From Kalmusia sp. IMI 367209 (taxonomy: Eukaryota; Ascomycota; Dothideomycetes; Pleosporales; Didymosphaeriaceae): 64,000 nucleotides of DNA. Position numbers and translations under genes: made by a program. Below the pieces are notes generated by a model. That model was not told the origin of the DNA, searched no databases, and worked only from the letters and a program-made list of their open reading frames with translations. Shown piece by piece: positions 33,377 to 45,210 of the stretch. The stretch is from contig JAPEUQ010000001.1 of NCBI GenBank assembly GCA_027946365.1, positions 1,860,001-1,924,000 on the forward strand. Direction: 5' to 3'. How positions within the stretch are numbered: the first letter of the stretch is position 1; each line of letters starts with the position of its first letter.

Positions 33377-33679
33377 AACATGGAACACATTGCTAGCAAA
33401 ACCAACAAGAAGCCATCTCGATGAGGATCATCACACTCTTTGCGCTTTCTTCCTTGCCTGCTACATCCATCGCTGCAAGTGGACGCAAAACGTCACTGAT
33501 TTATGCTAACACTCTTGCCAGACAATCTTTGGCTCTAGTCTGACAACATCCATAGAGAACAATATATGGAAGACGGGTAGACACAATGTGGGCTGTATCT
33601 AGCCATTACTGTTCCCTTGACGATAATGATGTTCTCTGTCTGGTGGCTGATGATACGGGATGTTCCTCGGTTCAAATGA
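33377..33679 (+). pseudogene. Fragment F: C-terminal relic of a third CorA-like gene
   Basis: Clearly homologous to the last two exons of A. After a frame change it reads EAISMRIITLFALSSLPATSIAA (helix 1 region; compare SMRIITLVTLFFLPATAIA in A). A degenerate intron without a normal donor follows, then TIFGSSLT, a stop, and LAITVPLTIMMFSVWWLM plus the tail ending in FK at the TGA 33677-33679. Only about 300 bases remain and at least one shift and one stop interrupt it. It is closer to A than to C. Its position between kinase B and X' fits loss of an intervening module copy. Confidence 0.7.
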
Positions 33680-34837
33680 CATGCACCACATACGTTAGAC
33701 CGAATATACCCGGTCGAAAGACGTGAGAGAATCGCCAAGAGTCATGATCTAGCGAAATGAAAAATCCATGTGATACTATGCACGCCGATTACTGATAAGG
33801 CAGACACAACTTTGGAACCCAACACCATCAGCGTCTGACAACACAAGGTTTAATGTGATCTCTTCACCGCATTTTCCCCATCCGATACTTTCAGTTGACG
33901 TGGCAGATCGCACGTGTCCTAAAAGTCCTCTTCGTTAGCCTATTTCAGGCATATTCGCCTAGAAATCGCCTAAAACTTGCCTACTATTGCCTTCTCCGAT
34001 TGCCGAGGCCGATCTGCAGGAACCGGGCCGAGAATCCCCAATTCGAAAGGTAAAACGGTTGTCGCGGATACCTTTATGTCTTCTTCAAGCCTCCTTTAGC
34101 GCTCGTTTATTCCGCGAATAACTGGACGGGGACGCTATGCTTTGCTCAAAAACCCCTGTTACGAACTACTGACTATGTTGATATGAACCCCGCTTTCTAC
34201 ACCATTAATGCTACGTGACGAGCGTGCTTTTTTCGGCTCCTTCTACTTTGGCTCGCAGCCTCGTCACTGGTGCCCTGATGCAGCTAAGCTAAAAGGCAGA
34301 GACCAATTGTTAGACGAGAGGATCAGCAGCATATCGGAAGTGGCTTATGCAATTCAATTCAGCCGACCTGTAGTGTTCTTCGGCCAACGCCACGGCAATA
34401 ACAATCCTGATTTCCTTGCAGGTCATCGGTCAAGTCGTGGATCAATCACGCAAAAGCCGAGAGAGCCTCGCGAACATTAACGCATCGTATTGATAAGTGT
34501 GTCCGCGTGGCGTTATGTTGACATCAGCTCAGGACTCAAGTTTGTCGCAATTGGTCAATCACTGAAGGCAAAAAGGCGATAGAGCATTTGTCGCGAGGCT
34601 GTCTAATGGCCTAATCGCTGCCTGATGCATCTAATAACTGGTTGTGCAATTCGCAGTCGAAGAGCCTCAACTTCAGAAGCAAGGGATGAAGCTTAAGAAC
34701 GCGAGCTCTTCTGATGAGAGCCTTAGAAGCCTGACAAGTTGGCAGTGTTCTTTTCACCGGTCGAGGCAAAAAGCTCCGAACCAATCGTCTTACAAACAGA
34801 TTGTCTGCATCCACATCATTAGCACAGCCTCCACAGC
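33680..34837. other. Gene-poor spacer inside the island
   Basis: About 1.16 kb. The longest plus-strand ORF (34208-34480) has no recognisable domain and its frame shows no resemblance to the module genes. Confidence 0.4.
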
Positions 34838-35153
34838 ATGGCTACCCTAAGGGCAACATGGGGTTGGGATGATTTCGAAAGTTACCGGCTGGCGCAAGAT
34901 GCTTTGGAAGGTTTTTTAACACGCAAATTTGGAAATTACAATTTCTATATTCAGGTAAGCTGTAACAAACACCATGACATATCGAAACTAACCAGCCTCG
35001 GTAGGTGGTTAATGGAGTCTACAGATTCTGGATACCTCGAAAGCTTACCCGCGTAAGTTTAATAATTAAATCTGAAGTGTTCTCGCTCATTTTTCTTTCA
35101 AGACCGAACGATCGGAGCTAATCGGTCTTCGTTATGGTCCCTCTGACGAATAA
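34838..35153 (+). CDS. Short three-exon ORF X' (module 2)
   Basis: Exons 34838-34954, 35005-35052 and 35103-35153 would encode 71 aa: GWDDFESYRLAQDALEGF, then FGNYNFYIQ, then VNGVYRFWIPRKLTR, then SELIGLRYGPSDE. The donors are GTAAGC and GTAAGT. The 48-nt middle exon and the aromatic pattern match X at 27501. Beyond the TAA at 35151 a different frame looks coding for about 60 residues (TLFWALRRWQMQVDRL, then DPFSIDMTC) but has further stops. The present ORF is therefore probably the 5' part of a decaying gene. It lies 325 bases upstream of the CorA-like C start, the same relative place as X before A. Confidence 0.45.
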
Positions 35154-35477
35154 ACACGAACAGGCTATGTGACGTGGAACAGGGGTAAAAATACTCCACT
35201 TTGTTTTGGGCTCTTCGCCGATGGCAGATGCAGGTTGACCGGCTACAACATCGGATGCAGGCTGACAAGGATCCGTTTTCAATCGATATGACTTGCGTTG
35301 CCTCGCGTAAACGTGGGATGATTTGAACCAAAGCCTCACCGAAGGCAATGGGGCGACTTTACTTCCCTTTAAATAATTTGGACATCTGGATTATCTGGCA
35401 ATTCTGTGATAGGAGGCTCTCTCAGAATCGAATCTTCCGTTCATCATCATCACTGTTGTTCATTGATTTTCCCAAAA

Positions 35478-37670
35478 ATGGGGATGCACCAATTTCTCGA
35501 CGCTTGTGATAAGTCGTGGCAATTTCCACAGAATGTTATCCAAAGCAATAAGCTTGAGCATAGTCTTAAAGCTTACTTCGAAAGGCTCAATGGACACGCG
35601 AGTCGTTTGTTTGTTAGTGAAAATGCAGCTGCTCTTGATTTTCTAGATCTCGATCGGGGTTCATCAGGTATATCGGCTCAGGGCGTGGCAAATCGACTGT
35701 GAGTCTGACCAATACTGTGCCTGTAGCGTTTCGAATGGTTCGAGTACGGAATCTCGGGGAATTGAAGGTACAATTACGAGAAGCACTTCGAGAGAGCAAG
35801 AGCGAACCGATGTGTCGATTCATGTAAGTACAACCGACTACATTATCTCCATACTAAGTCCTTATCAGATTCATTCATGCTCGGGATTCGCGTGCTGCAT
35901 TGAAAATTTCACACCGAATGTTCTGTTTTTTATTTTCGTATCTACAAGTGTCGCCATCATTTCTAGACTTTGTATTTCCTTTCGGCGAACAGGAAAGAGC
36001 GCAGGACTTTTACTTCAGCGGCTTCAAGGATGAAATCAATTGGCCGGACACCAGTAGAGGGTTTGCTCTTCCAACACTTGGCCGTTCGGGCTGTGAGATG
36101 AGGCTCTCATTTAATCTGAGATCGGTCGAGGTATCGCCTAGACCTGGGGATTTTTCTTGGTCCATCCGGCAATTAGCTGTTTACCATGTTTTCGATTTTG
36201 AAACGGGTAAGTCAACATGGGTTACACTAAAAGGAGACACAGTCATAAAGAAGAGAATAACGACACTAGTCGAGAAGTGGACACCGTCTCTATGTCACTC
36301 AATCGCCCATGGCTTCGCAAGTACACTGAAAATTTACTTGCTTCTATGCGACTGGTCAGTGGAAAACTGGAGATGGTACATAAATGATCTGGAAGATGCT
36401 CTTCGGAGTTTCACACACAATGCGGTATCGACGATCGTCGACTTTGTGCCAAGCCCAGTCGCCATGGTTTCGACAATGCCTGCTTCGTTTCTGTCTTCAC
36501 CATCGAGCCCTCAGAGTCAGAGCGGGTTTTTCCCAAGTGTCTCGCGCGTGGGTACGTCTTCAACATTCGCTAGTCCTACCACCGGAGAGATGGGTTTCCC
36601 AAGGCTTCCTTCGCGCCCGTACCGAACTGCTTCTACAATTTCCGACGCTCGTACTATGACCGAAGAAAATTTAGGTATACATGATCGGTGGGAGAGTCGT
36701 CAAAGCTCTTGGAATAAAACAATTTCTACCGTTAGGAGGTTTCTACCTTTTCGAGGAGAGGGTCGGAAAACAGAAGGCTCCGTCCCACACGCCAAAGCAG
36801 ATAAGCTTATCGAGTCAGAAGGAGCTCGGCGGGAGCCCGAGGTAAAACCTTCCGGAATACATCAAGGCGTTGATCTAGGGCCGACTGATGAAGTTAAGTT
36901 CAGTGATTTGCAGCGTATACAACATATTGAGGGCAAATTGCATGAGGTATCGCTCGTGCTCAAGCTTAACGTTGAAGTACTTGGTGAATTAGGAAAGCAC
37001 TACGATATTATCACAAAACATCGAAATATGCCAACGGATATTCGAACAACATGCGAGATCGAGATGGCTGAGTTTACAAGATATGTAAGCGGAGCAAAAA
37101 AAGATCTCCAGTTACAGCTTTCGCGGACCGAAACTCTTCTTCGGCTACTGGCGGAGCAGAAGACATTTGTAAGTAGTCAGCTTATACTGTGACTGGATAT
37201 ATGCTGATGCGTTAAATAGTTGTATGGAATCCTACAATATCAGAGCATGCGCTCGAGTGAGCTCTTTGCTCAGAGAGCACATGAGTCTGCGTTGAACATG
37301 GAGGCTCTCACGAACAATATGAATGACGTTGCACAAAAGACGAAACAGGAAACAGTCTCTATGCGTATAATAACGCTAGTCACTCTTTTTTTTCTGCCTG
37401 GCACGTTCATCGGGGTATGCAACCCCAGGTCTACTATCAGAGCTCAATACTAACTGATCGCGATAGACTTTCATGAGCACGGATATTATAAAATTTGGAG
37501 ATGATAACGAACAACATTTTCAATGGAAAGGACTAAAGTTGTACCTCGAGATATGCCTACCGTTAATGGTAGTCACATTTCTCGCCTGGCTTATCGTATA
37601 TAAGTATGTTAATAGAGAAAGGAGAAGGATCAATTCTGGAACGAATTCGGGATATGTGGATAACGTTTAA
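35478..37670 (+). CDS. CorA-like membrane protein C (module 2)
   Basis: Paralogue of A. Exons 35478-35667 (190 nt), 35727-35823 (97 nt), 35869-37168, 37220-37414 and 37467-37670 sum to 662 codons (661 aa) without interruption. Landmarks: QDFYFSGFKDE, LGRSGCEMRLSFNLRSVE, RQLAVYHVFDFETGKS, LLLCDWSVENWRWYINDLED, a Ser/Pro-rich variable linker, coiled-coil LVLKLNVEVLGELGKHYD, TVSMRIITLVTLFFLPGTFI (helix 1), and LEICLPLMVVTFLAWLIVY (helix 2). The ATG at 35478 is chosen because it opens an exon homologous to exon 1 of A. The linker is the least conserved part between A and C. Membrane location is well supported; transport function is not. The kinase-VWA gene D follows 1.1 kb downstream on the same strand. 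Confidence 0.8.
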
Positions 37671-38751
37671 CATGTGCCATTTAATTTGTGCCCGTGGACA
37701 AACCGGTACATATATGCACGACTAGGTTTCATAGCTATTAGATTTCCTTTGAATGAAATCTCGTAAATACTTAAGTCGCATTTGCTTTACGATAATGCCT
37801 TACCTTCAGGCCTCTGCGGTATTTTGTGAAAATAGGCAGGGGAATCGTCTAGCTTCGTATAGCGTTGCCGGAGTGGCAGTGCCGTAGTTCTCTCCGGTGT
37901 ATTCTAATCTAGCTGATCAGCTGTGAAGGCGTACTTCTGTGGCTGTGGTAAATAATGATGCGAATAGCATCAGAACATCGCTACCGCTGAGTCGGAGCGA
38001 GACTCTTCGTGGCTCTTGGCAAAGGTGGGGTCTTGCCTGAGTCACGATTTAGTTGAAGGATCACTCTGGGCCGCCTGGCCACAACTTAATCTGAACTTCA
38101 CCTCTAACGTCATTTCGACTTTTCTCGATATTTTGCAACCAGCCTGGCTGCGGTCAGGCTGAATGGGCTCATTGTGCGCCGGCTGCAGTTGCACAGCCCT
38201 GCAGTCCGGTCCTCAGGCATCTCTCGACATCCAAACTTTCAACTACCACACTCAGTCTCTCGACAATTAACACAATAGTCTTTCCTTTCGAAGGGGTTAA
38301 GCTAGTAGTAAAATGGTACTCGGTATCCTTGTACCAACACTTAATAGGTGCTTGAAGCATTGGCAGATTGGCTTCACGGTCATAGAACGTCTCTCGCATG
38401 ACTGTTATTCTGCACAAAATGCCTGTGTGGCTTTCGCTTCTTTATTCGGCTTAGTGGTGAAGGACCTCAATGTATGGCGTTGTGCTATATGCATAAGCCT
38501 TGGGATTCATCCCCATTGGTCAAACCGTATAGATAGCCGGAGCCTTGTGCCAGCCAGCGCTCTTCGTTGGAAGGCATTAAAGCTTCTAAGTGCCGCCTGC
38601 CGTTGCCACTGGACCCTCTCAAGGCTTTGCTTGGAAACGGTCCTACGCAACACAGCAGTTTGCGAAACCGTTACACACTTGTGTGGCATTCTTTTTCCTT
38701 TTATCGAGGCGGCCACAACGTCTATAGCGTCCACTTTGGCGCGTGGTGCGC
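37671..38751. other. Intergenic region between CorA-like C and kinase D
   Basis: About 1.1 kb. ORFs around 38.3-38.85 kb on both strands are shadows of kinase D's first exon or have no coding pattern. It is presumably the kinase D promoter. Confidence 0.45.
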
Positions 38752-41700
38752 ATGGCGCCCGATTTTGCTCGGATACGAGCTGCCGAATTTTCTGCATTTC
38801 TGGAGAATGTACAGCTTCTGGGAACCAATGGCACCCCAACAGCCCGTGAACAGACATTCGTTACTGTCGATCAATTACGAGAATATTGGACGACGAATCG
38901 GATCAGGCAAGCCCTCAATAATCCTTCCTATAGTACTCACCATATCAGCGTTATCCACGACAACCACATCCGTGTATTCTCCATCTTGGTCATGATTGAT
39001 CGGCCAGATTATATCAACTTGTTGATGCCATACGATCGTTTCACCGATCATAGGCTACCTTTCGACTTGAACTATTCCTATACTCCCGAGTACTGGCCTT
39101 CTGACAAAGAAAATTTCCATCGTTTTTGTGAAGCCCAATGGAAATTTTGCGTTCCGAATCTTGAAGGTCAGCGACTGATAGGTGGCGCTCATTTCGAGGA
39201 GCAAAGGATATTACCATACACGAAGGTAAAAGCATTGAAGTCAGGAAACACTGCGACAACGTACATAATTCAGATACACGACATCTGCAATCGAATCATA
39301 AACGTTGTATGTGTCTGAATTCGCGATACTTAGAATTGTGGTTAATGATCACAGGCCCAATCAAATCGTAGTGCTTCAAGGATCTTCGTATTGAAGGTGT
39401 ATCGCGCGGATGGCGCCAAGATCCGGAAATATTTTGAAAATGAGGTCAAGGCATTTAGACGACTAATGCCGCCCAGCAGAAGAGTGCCGAATCTTATCAC
39501 ATTCTATGGATCATGGGAACACGGCAATATCTACAACGTGCTCCTTGAATACGCTGACCAAGGAACTTTGCTGGATTTTTTCCATACCGTTCCACCTCCC
39601 ACGAGGGCAGAGGACATAACACAATTCTGGAAAAGGCTATTTGACATCGTTCAGGCCCTAGTTTCGATCCATGAGATACCGGAGGATACTGATGCTCCTG
39701 TAATTCTTCAAGGGTAATCGTGTCTGTTCGCAACCAGAGGTAAACTTGCTGATATAGTTTAGTATTCATCAGGACATTAAGCCTGCTAATATCTTGGTCT
39801 GTTCTGGGCAGAGCAACTCAATCTATGACGTAATTTTCAAGATTGCAGACCTGGGACTGAGTCATTTCCACAAGATTGTCGACGATGCAGAACATACTAG
39901 AGCTATGGACACTTTTGGTACTCCTATGTACAGTAAGCTAGTCTCCTCAATCGTTGATTTTACTGGTGCTGATAGCGAGAAGGTGCTCCAGAATGCTGCA
40001 GGATTGGAGCTCTCAAAGAAAATCACATACAAGTGAGTCCCGCAATCGACATTTGGTCTTTGGGCTGCGTTTATAGCGAAGCTGCTTGCTGGGTTGTTCT
40101 TGGACAAACTGGCCTAGACGATTATCACGCTTTACGCCAGACTCAAATTCCAGAAGATATCGTTGCTGCAGGTTACGGTAGCTGCTTTCACAATGGAGTT
40201 GATGTAAACCCAGCGGTGAAAGAGATGCACACGAGATTAATGCAAGAACGCCGCATCTCTGATGCATTTGTCGAGGGCGTCACTCCGATCGTCTACATGA
40301 TGTTAGACCCCAATCCTCGGACTCGCTTCCACGTCAATCATGTGTTCAAGATGTGCAAGGAGCTGGTACGAAAATCCGAAGACCCTAGTTTTCCGCACGC
40401 ATTTCGAATAGTCCCAGATTCTATAATATCACCGGCGATACACACAGGTCACACAAAGTTCAGGGCAACGAACAAACTTCCAGAAACTAAAAGAGATACA
40501 CCTCCACAAATTCCACCCGAATTCTCTACACCTATCCAACGTTCGCCGGTCCAATATTCCCCATCATCACATTCGCCAATAGAGTCACTAAGAGGCTCAT
40601 CGGACTTTCGTCAAAGCTCGCAGCGTCTGTTCGAGCATAACATGATGAGTATAGATGGTATATCTCAGGATGGCCTTGGCATCTCTACCGAGAGAAATGC
40701 CATGTCGTCACCGTTTCGTACAGAAGGTGCGTCCTTCAGAGGACGTTCACAGCGATCACCCGCCTCAAGAGTTAGTTTCGCTGGAGATCATAACGCCCAC
40801 ATCTACTACAAGGAAGAGGATGAGGAAGAAGAAGAGTACGATGATATCAATGGTTATCAAAACGCTGGTTACACGACAGCCAGCTCTTCACAATTCATGA
40901 TCGAAGAAGGCAAACTGGTACCTGCTGGGGGCGCGCCGACTATGGAAGATTCTAAAGGCAAGATCCCGTCGCAAGCACTTAATAATCAAAGGCCAAAATA
41001 CGATCATATATCCGTGGATGCTGCTTTGAAGTGGAGGAAAGGCACTTCAAGCAACACTAAGTCTGCCCTTGATAGTCACATTGGCAAGCTGGCGGGAAGG
41101 GATCACGTATGTGATACTTCTAGTCGATAATGGCAGACGCGAACTGACTAGCATATAGGTCTTCCTGATCGATGACTCGGAGTCTATGCGAGAGTACCGA
41201 GACGAGGCACAACGCGTATTCAAAGCTCTGGCGAGAATAGTGGAAACCGCAGACCCTGATGGTATTGATCTTTATTTCACGAATTCTCCTACCAAAGCTC
41301 ACCATCATAAGAAATGGGAGAAACTTATTCAGATCGTGGAAGAAAGTTCAAACATCGGAGACTGCGATATGAAAGGCGCGCTTCAGAACATTTTCGATGA
41401 CTTCACCGCTGACTTTGACGCCGGTGCCGAGAAGTCTCGGACTAACAAGCGCATCAGTCGCCTAAATCCGTTTTCATCTAAAGTTATAGCTCAGTCTAAA
41501 AAGAAAAAGGGCCTCAGTGTATACGTTCTCACGACGGGAGTATGGCAAAAGGGCCCCAAACCGGCCTGTGGGGTTGAACAGCCTATCCAAAACGTTATTT
41601 CTAGGCTTTACGAGAGCAAACAACTTGACATGAAAGTGGGTATTCAATTTATCCAATTCGGAAATGATGCCACTGGTACCTTTCGGCTGGATTATTTGGA

Positions 41701-41948
41701 TCGCCTTCGAGATTATCATTCGGACTTATTAATGTAGGTCAGACCCTTAACACTGCCTAAAGGAAATCTCGACTGAATCATTTAGGGATATCGTTGATAC
41801 AACAAACTCAAACGGAAATGTTTTGAAGATGCTTCTCGGTGCCTTCAACAGGCACTGGGATGATGATGACGGCGATGTACCTCCAGACGGAAGGCTTGCT
41901 CCTGCACCGCTTGTCCGGTCTGGGAGTTCCCGTATCTACAGGGGCTAG
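38752..41948 (+). CDS. Kinase-VWA fusion protein D (module 2), non-RD kinase
   Basis: Six exons (38752-39306, 39355-39713, 39763-39932, 39983-41106, 41159-41733, 41786-41948) sum to 982 codons with no breaks. The N-terminal ~190 residues match kinase B. Kinase motifs: lysine in FVLKVYRADG, HQDIKPAN in the catalytic loop (Arg of HRD replaced), DLG in IADLGLSHF, APE in SAPECC, and DIWSLGCVYSEA. A low-complexity Ser/Pro and acidic linker (EEDEEEEEYDD) follows. The C-terminal ~260 residues begin VFLIDDSESMREYRDEA, a von Willebrand A-type start whose DxSxS metal site reads DDSES. DGIDLYFTNSP follows, and a later beta strand is VYVLTTGVW. The combination suggests a signalling protein that binds a partner through VWA. 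Biological role and substrate are unknown. This is the best-preserved gene of the island. Confidence 0.85.
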
Positions 41949-43874
41949 ATCAAGAGACTGGAGATTTAACGTAGTGAATAGCCGTAGCCCTACCGTGGCT
42001 GTACGATTTATGAGGGGTTTTTTGTTATGGTAAAGGCGCTCATGGAATTTACATGGAATAAAGGTCGGGATGCAATTGACCAACAAAGTTCTATTACCAC
42101 ACTGTTGACGCGCTTTACAACCAGACCGCGCGATTGCATGGACACTAAATGGGCGTTGGTATTGTTCAAGCTGGACCCGGCGTTCAAGGATGATTGGCTT
42201 CGTGCCTTCTTTTAATACAGAGCTATGTTTCTTGACGAACTATGGAATTGGACATTCTCTCTTATTCCAACATAGTTCTATATTTACATAATTATTTTAT
42301 CATTCTTTTGTGAGTTCTGTATATAAATGTATTACAGTGCGCTGGGTATGAAAGAGCTTCAAGATGCTTTATTGCATTTGAGGTTTGATGTTGGAGATAA
42401 TAAGTAATGGAGATGGCATTACCGAGAGTCTGTAATCTATATATACTTCCTAGAAGAGTAGATCATAGATTCTATAGATCTACCAAATCTTAAACAATGT
42501 GTGTTCCAAACATTGAAAATCTGAGCATGCGGTGCTGACGTCGCACTTTCAAGATTACCGATATACTAATTTCAAAAACTGACAACAAGAGTTTAGGCTT
42601 GAGAGCTTGGATAGGCAATTTAAGATCATGCTAGCTGCCACGTATTTTTCTTTACTCGCGTGGTATATCATCTATTGCGGAGCGAAACACTTAATCGGAG
42701 TGACAACTGAAATAAGAGGGCGAGTGGACTTATTCTGACACTGTCTGAACAACTTTTACGATCTCGTTTGCAGAGCATTTTCACTTGAAGATATTGATAG
42801 CGATTCGCTTTTCCAGCCGTGTACACAGCCATTGGGTGTTCGCATTGATTGCACAAGTGTGCCGGGTCTTAGTAGCGGTCTCCGAGCATTCGATAAACGC
42901 ACATGATTCTAGCTAAGCAATTAGTGCTTCCCTTATAGAGAAAGTTTGCCGACCAATATCACTCGGGGCTGTGTGCGCAAAAGCGAGGTTGTTTCGTACT
43001 GCAACTTTGGTCGCTCAGCATGTCGAATTCCGGTCAACATCCATCGCGTGCACTGCAGTGAGATGAAATCTGGAGACCAGACTAGCATCAGGTAATGAAT
43101 TGTTGTTTGTGCTTCGGCGTTCTCGTAGCCTAAATTCAGACCACCTTGGTAGCGTTCGGAAGGCTGAACCAGCCTGGTGTAGTCGACCCATTGTACAAAA
43201 ACCACGTTGAAGGATCATAGGCCCAAAGTCAACGTCATTTTTCTCTGCTATTATCAGTCTTCTTTCGAATTTGAGTGGAAACATAACATTAGCTCTGTAG
43301 CGATACTGCCCAGGCTGTTTTCTCGAAGACGCTAGGCTGAGCTGACGTAGGTGTCAATGGCTGCCTTGGGTAGGTGCATCCGATAGCCACGATCTTCTCG
43401 ATCTCGTCTCTTTCGCTTTAACAATTCCATTGCCAATTGTACTTGCTCATTGTTATTTATCTGTCGGTCTAAACGATTTTTCTCTCGTTGCTCGTAATGA
43501 ATCACTTCATTGTCTGGGGCTTTTTATCAAAATTACTGCAAGAAGGCTGGGATTGTTTAGGCTGCAGAGCACCTGTGGCTCAGCTGGTCCATCAGCCCAA
43601 CCCACATATAGCCCTTGTAGCTAGCCAACTTAGTTTTCTTTCTATATGGACTCCCAATATGACTCGCAGCACGTAAATGAAGTGACACCCCCGGACACTT
43701 TCAGCCCAAGAGCGCCGCCCGAGTTCCTGACATTCACCAAAAGCTTTCCCATACAGCGTCCCCCCAGTGATTCAGTAGAGCGATAAGGCACTCTGTCTAG
43801 TCGCCTATCCACAAGTTATGCCGGCGTCATTTACATTACGACCGCGATCGAACCTAACACACCCGTATCACATA
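41949..43874. other. Gene-poor region
   Basis: About 1.9 kb. A 62-codon ORF at 42027-42215 follows kinase D but has no recognisable domain. Minus-strand ORFs near 43 kb look random. No repeat is seen. Confidence 0.4.
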
Positions 43875-44575
43875 ATGACATCCCCGACGCAGCTACCTCC
43901 TCACGTGGCGAACTTTCTGCACTATATCGATCTCGCGCATGGAGTATTGAAGAGGCCTCGCCGCCATCGCACCGGCGTTCGTCTGTGCCTATCAGTGCAC
44001 TCCGCCGTTGCCTTACACCTAGCGCTATACGAAAGCTCCCGATCTACTATTTTTAAGAGGATGTCTAGCCCTGCTCGCTGTAGTCTTACGGGTCATGGAA
44101 TCAGGTTCGGACACATGACATGCTTCTGGAATTTACGGGCGGTAGCACCTTGACACAATCTACGAGCGAGAGAGACCCGCCACTGGAAGATGAGCATATA
44201 ATGCGACTTTGGACAAGCTTGTTGAGCCTTTTCAGACCCTTGATGAGAACAAAATTCCTACCTCACGCGGACAGCGGCCATCTGGATCTACAAGGGTCAG
44301 AGTTTAGGGCTTATCTTCTTGCACCACATTGACTTACTTGAAGCATCATTAATCACGATATCAAGCCCGACAATATTCTCGCTACCGCAAGTACAAGACC
44401 CTCTAAATTGGATGTTACGTTGAAGTCAGATGACCTAGGAATCATCGTCTTCGAGCACATCGGAAAGCGAACAAAAGAAGTTGTCAGCAAGAACAGGAGA
44501 ACATTGATGTTTCGTATGGATAAGGCTACAGAATTGATTGGTTGTTTAGACTCAAGCAACGGCAAGATCAAGTGA
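43875..44575 (+). pseudogene. Kinase relic E (third copy)
   Basis: A broken homologue of kinase B. It opens MTSPTQLPPHV...FLHYIDLAHGV, comparable with the start of B. A frame change then gives PISALRRCLTPSAIRKL, matching FSALQAYLTPTAIRRL in B. From 44120 MLLEFTGGSTLTQSTSERDP matches MLFEFVGGGTLTQFM. After a decayed intron, INHDIKPDNILATAS and DDLGIIVFE match the catalytic-loop and DLG regions. The N-lobe between these parts is largely deleted, and APE and the C-lobe are missing. It is non-functional as a kinase. It shows that the module once had at least three kinase copies here. Confidence 0.75.
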
Positions 44576-44737
44576 GAGGATAGATGAGGATATATCTCTC
44601 AGTGTGGCGACTCAATCACTTGGAGTTTGCCAAGGTTCTCACCACTCTGTGCTTAGTGTTCTGGACGTTAGTGCCGACTTGAATTATAGTTCCGAAGAAT
44701 TGTATCATCAGGCCGTATCGATAATTGCGACTTTGAT

Positions 44738-45210
44738 TTGCCTATCATAAATGATCACGTTCGTAGTCCGAGACCACCAGTTGCGACTCTCAAAGATCCC
44801 GGCATAATGAGACACGAGTTCGAGATCATGGTACAGTCTTGCATTTCTAAATGCCGAATGCCTTTTGGTGTATGTACTATGACTGTATGTAAATTGAAGA
44901 CTGAGCGACCTCGTACATTGAAAGGCTTCCCAAGAAGAACTGCGACTTCAAACCGAAGGACTACGCTCCTGGTAAAGAAGAGTATACATGAGGCATTCAA
45001 GCAAGACATGTGGTTTCTGCAAGGCACGTGCTGCCTGTTCATGTCTTTATCACCGCAATCACCTTGGGAGGCATCGGAGGTTTATGACCAGGCACTCATA
45101 CTGGAGATTCTCAAAATATTTCTGTGCCAATGACAATAGCTGGCATATCTATATCTGCTTTTTGGGAAAGTATTGGACTGCTCAAGAAGTCGCATTGTGA
45201 AAATCTTCAT
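44738..45210 (+). pseudogene. Relic G: end of an unidentified membrane protein gene
   Basis: One frame reads DPGIMRHEFEIMVQSCISKC up to about 45.0 kb. Another then gives ITLGGIGGL, a stop, PGTHTGDSQNISVPMTIAG, ISISAFWESIGLLKKSHC. The second part looks like a C-terminal membrane helix with a basic end. The change of frame and the stop indicate decay. It does not match the CorA-like copies by eye and I do not recognise the family. Confidence 0.4.

Noticed and set aside
42027..42215. 62-codon ORF after kinase D
   Set aside because: No splice link to D, no domain and no paralogous sequence after B or E.
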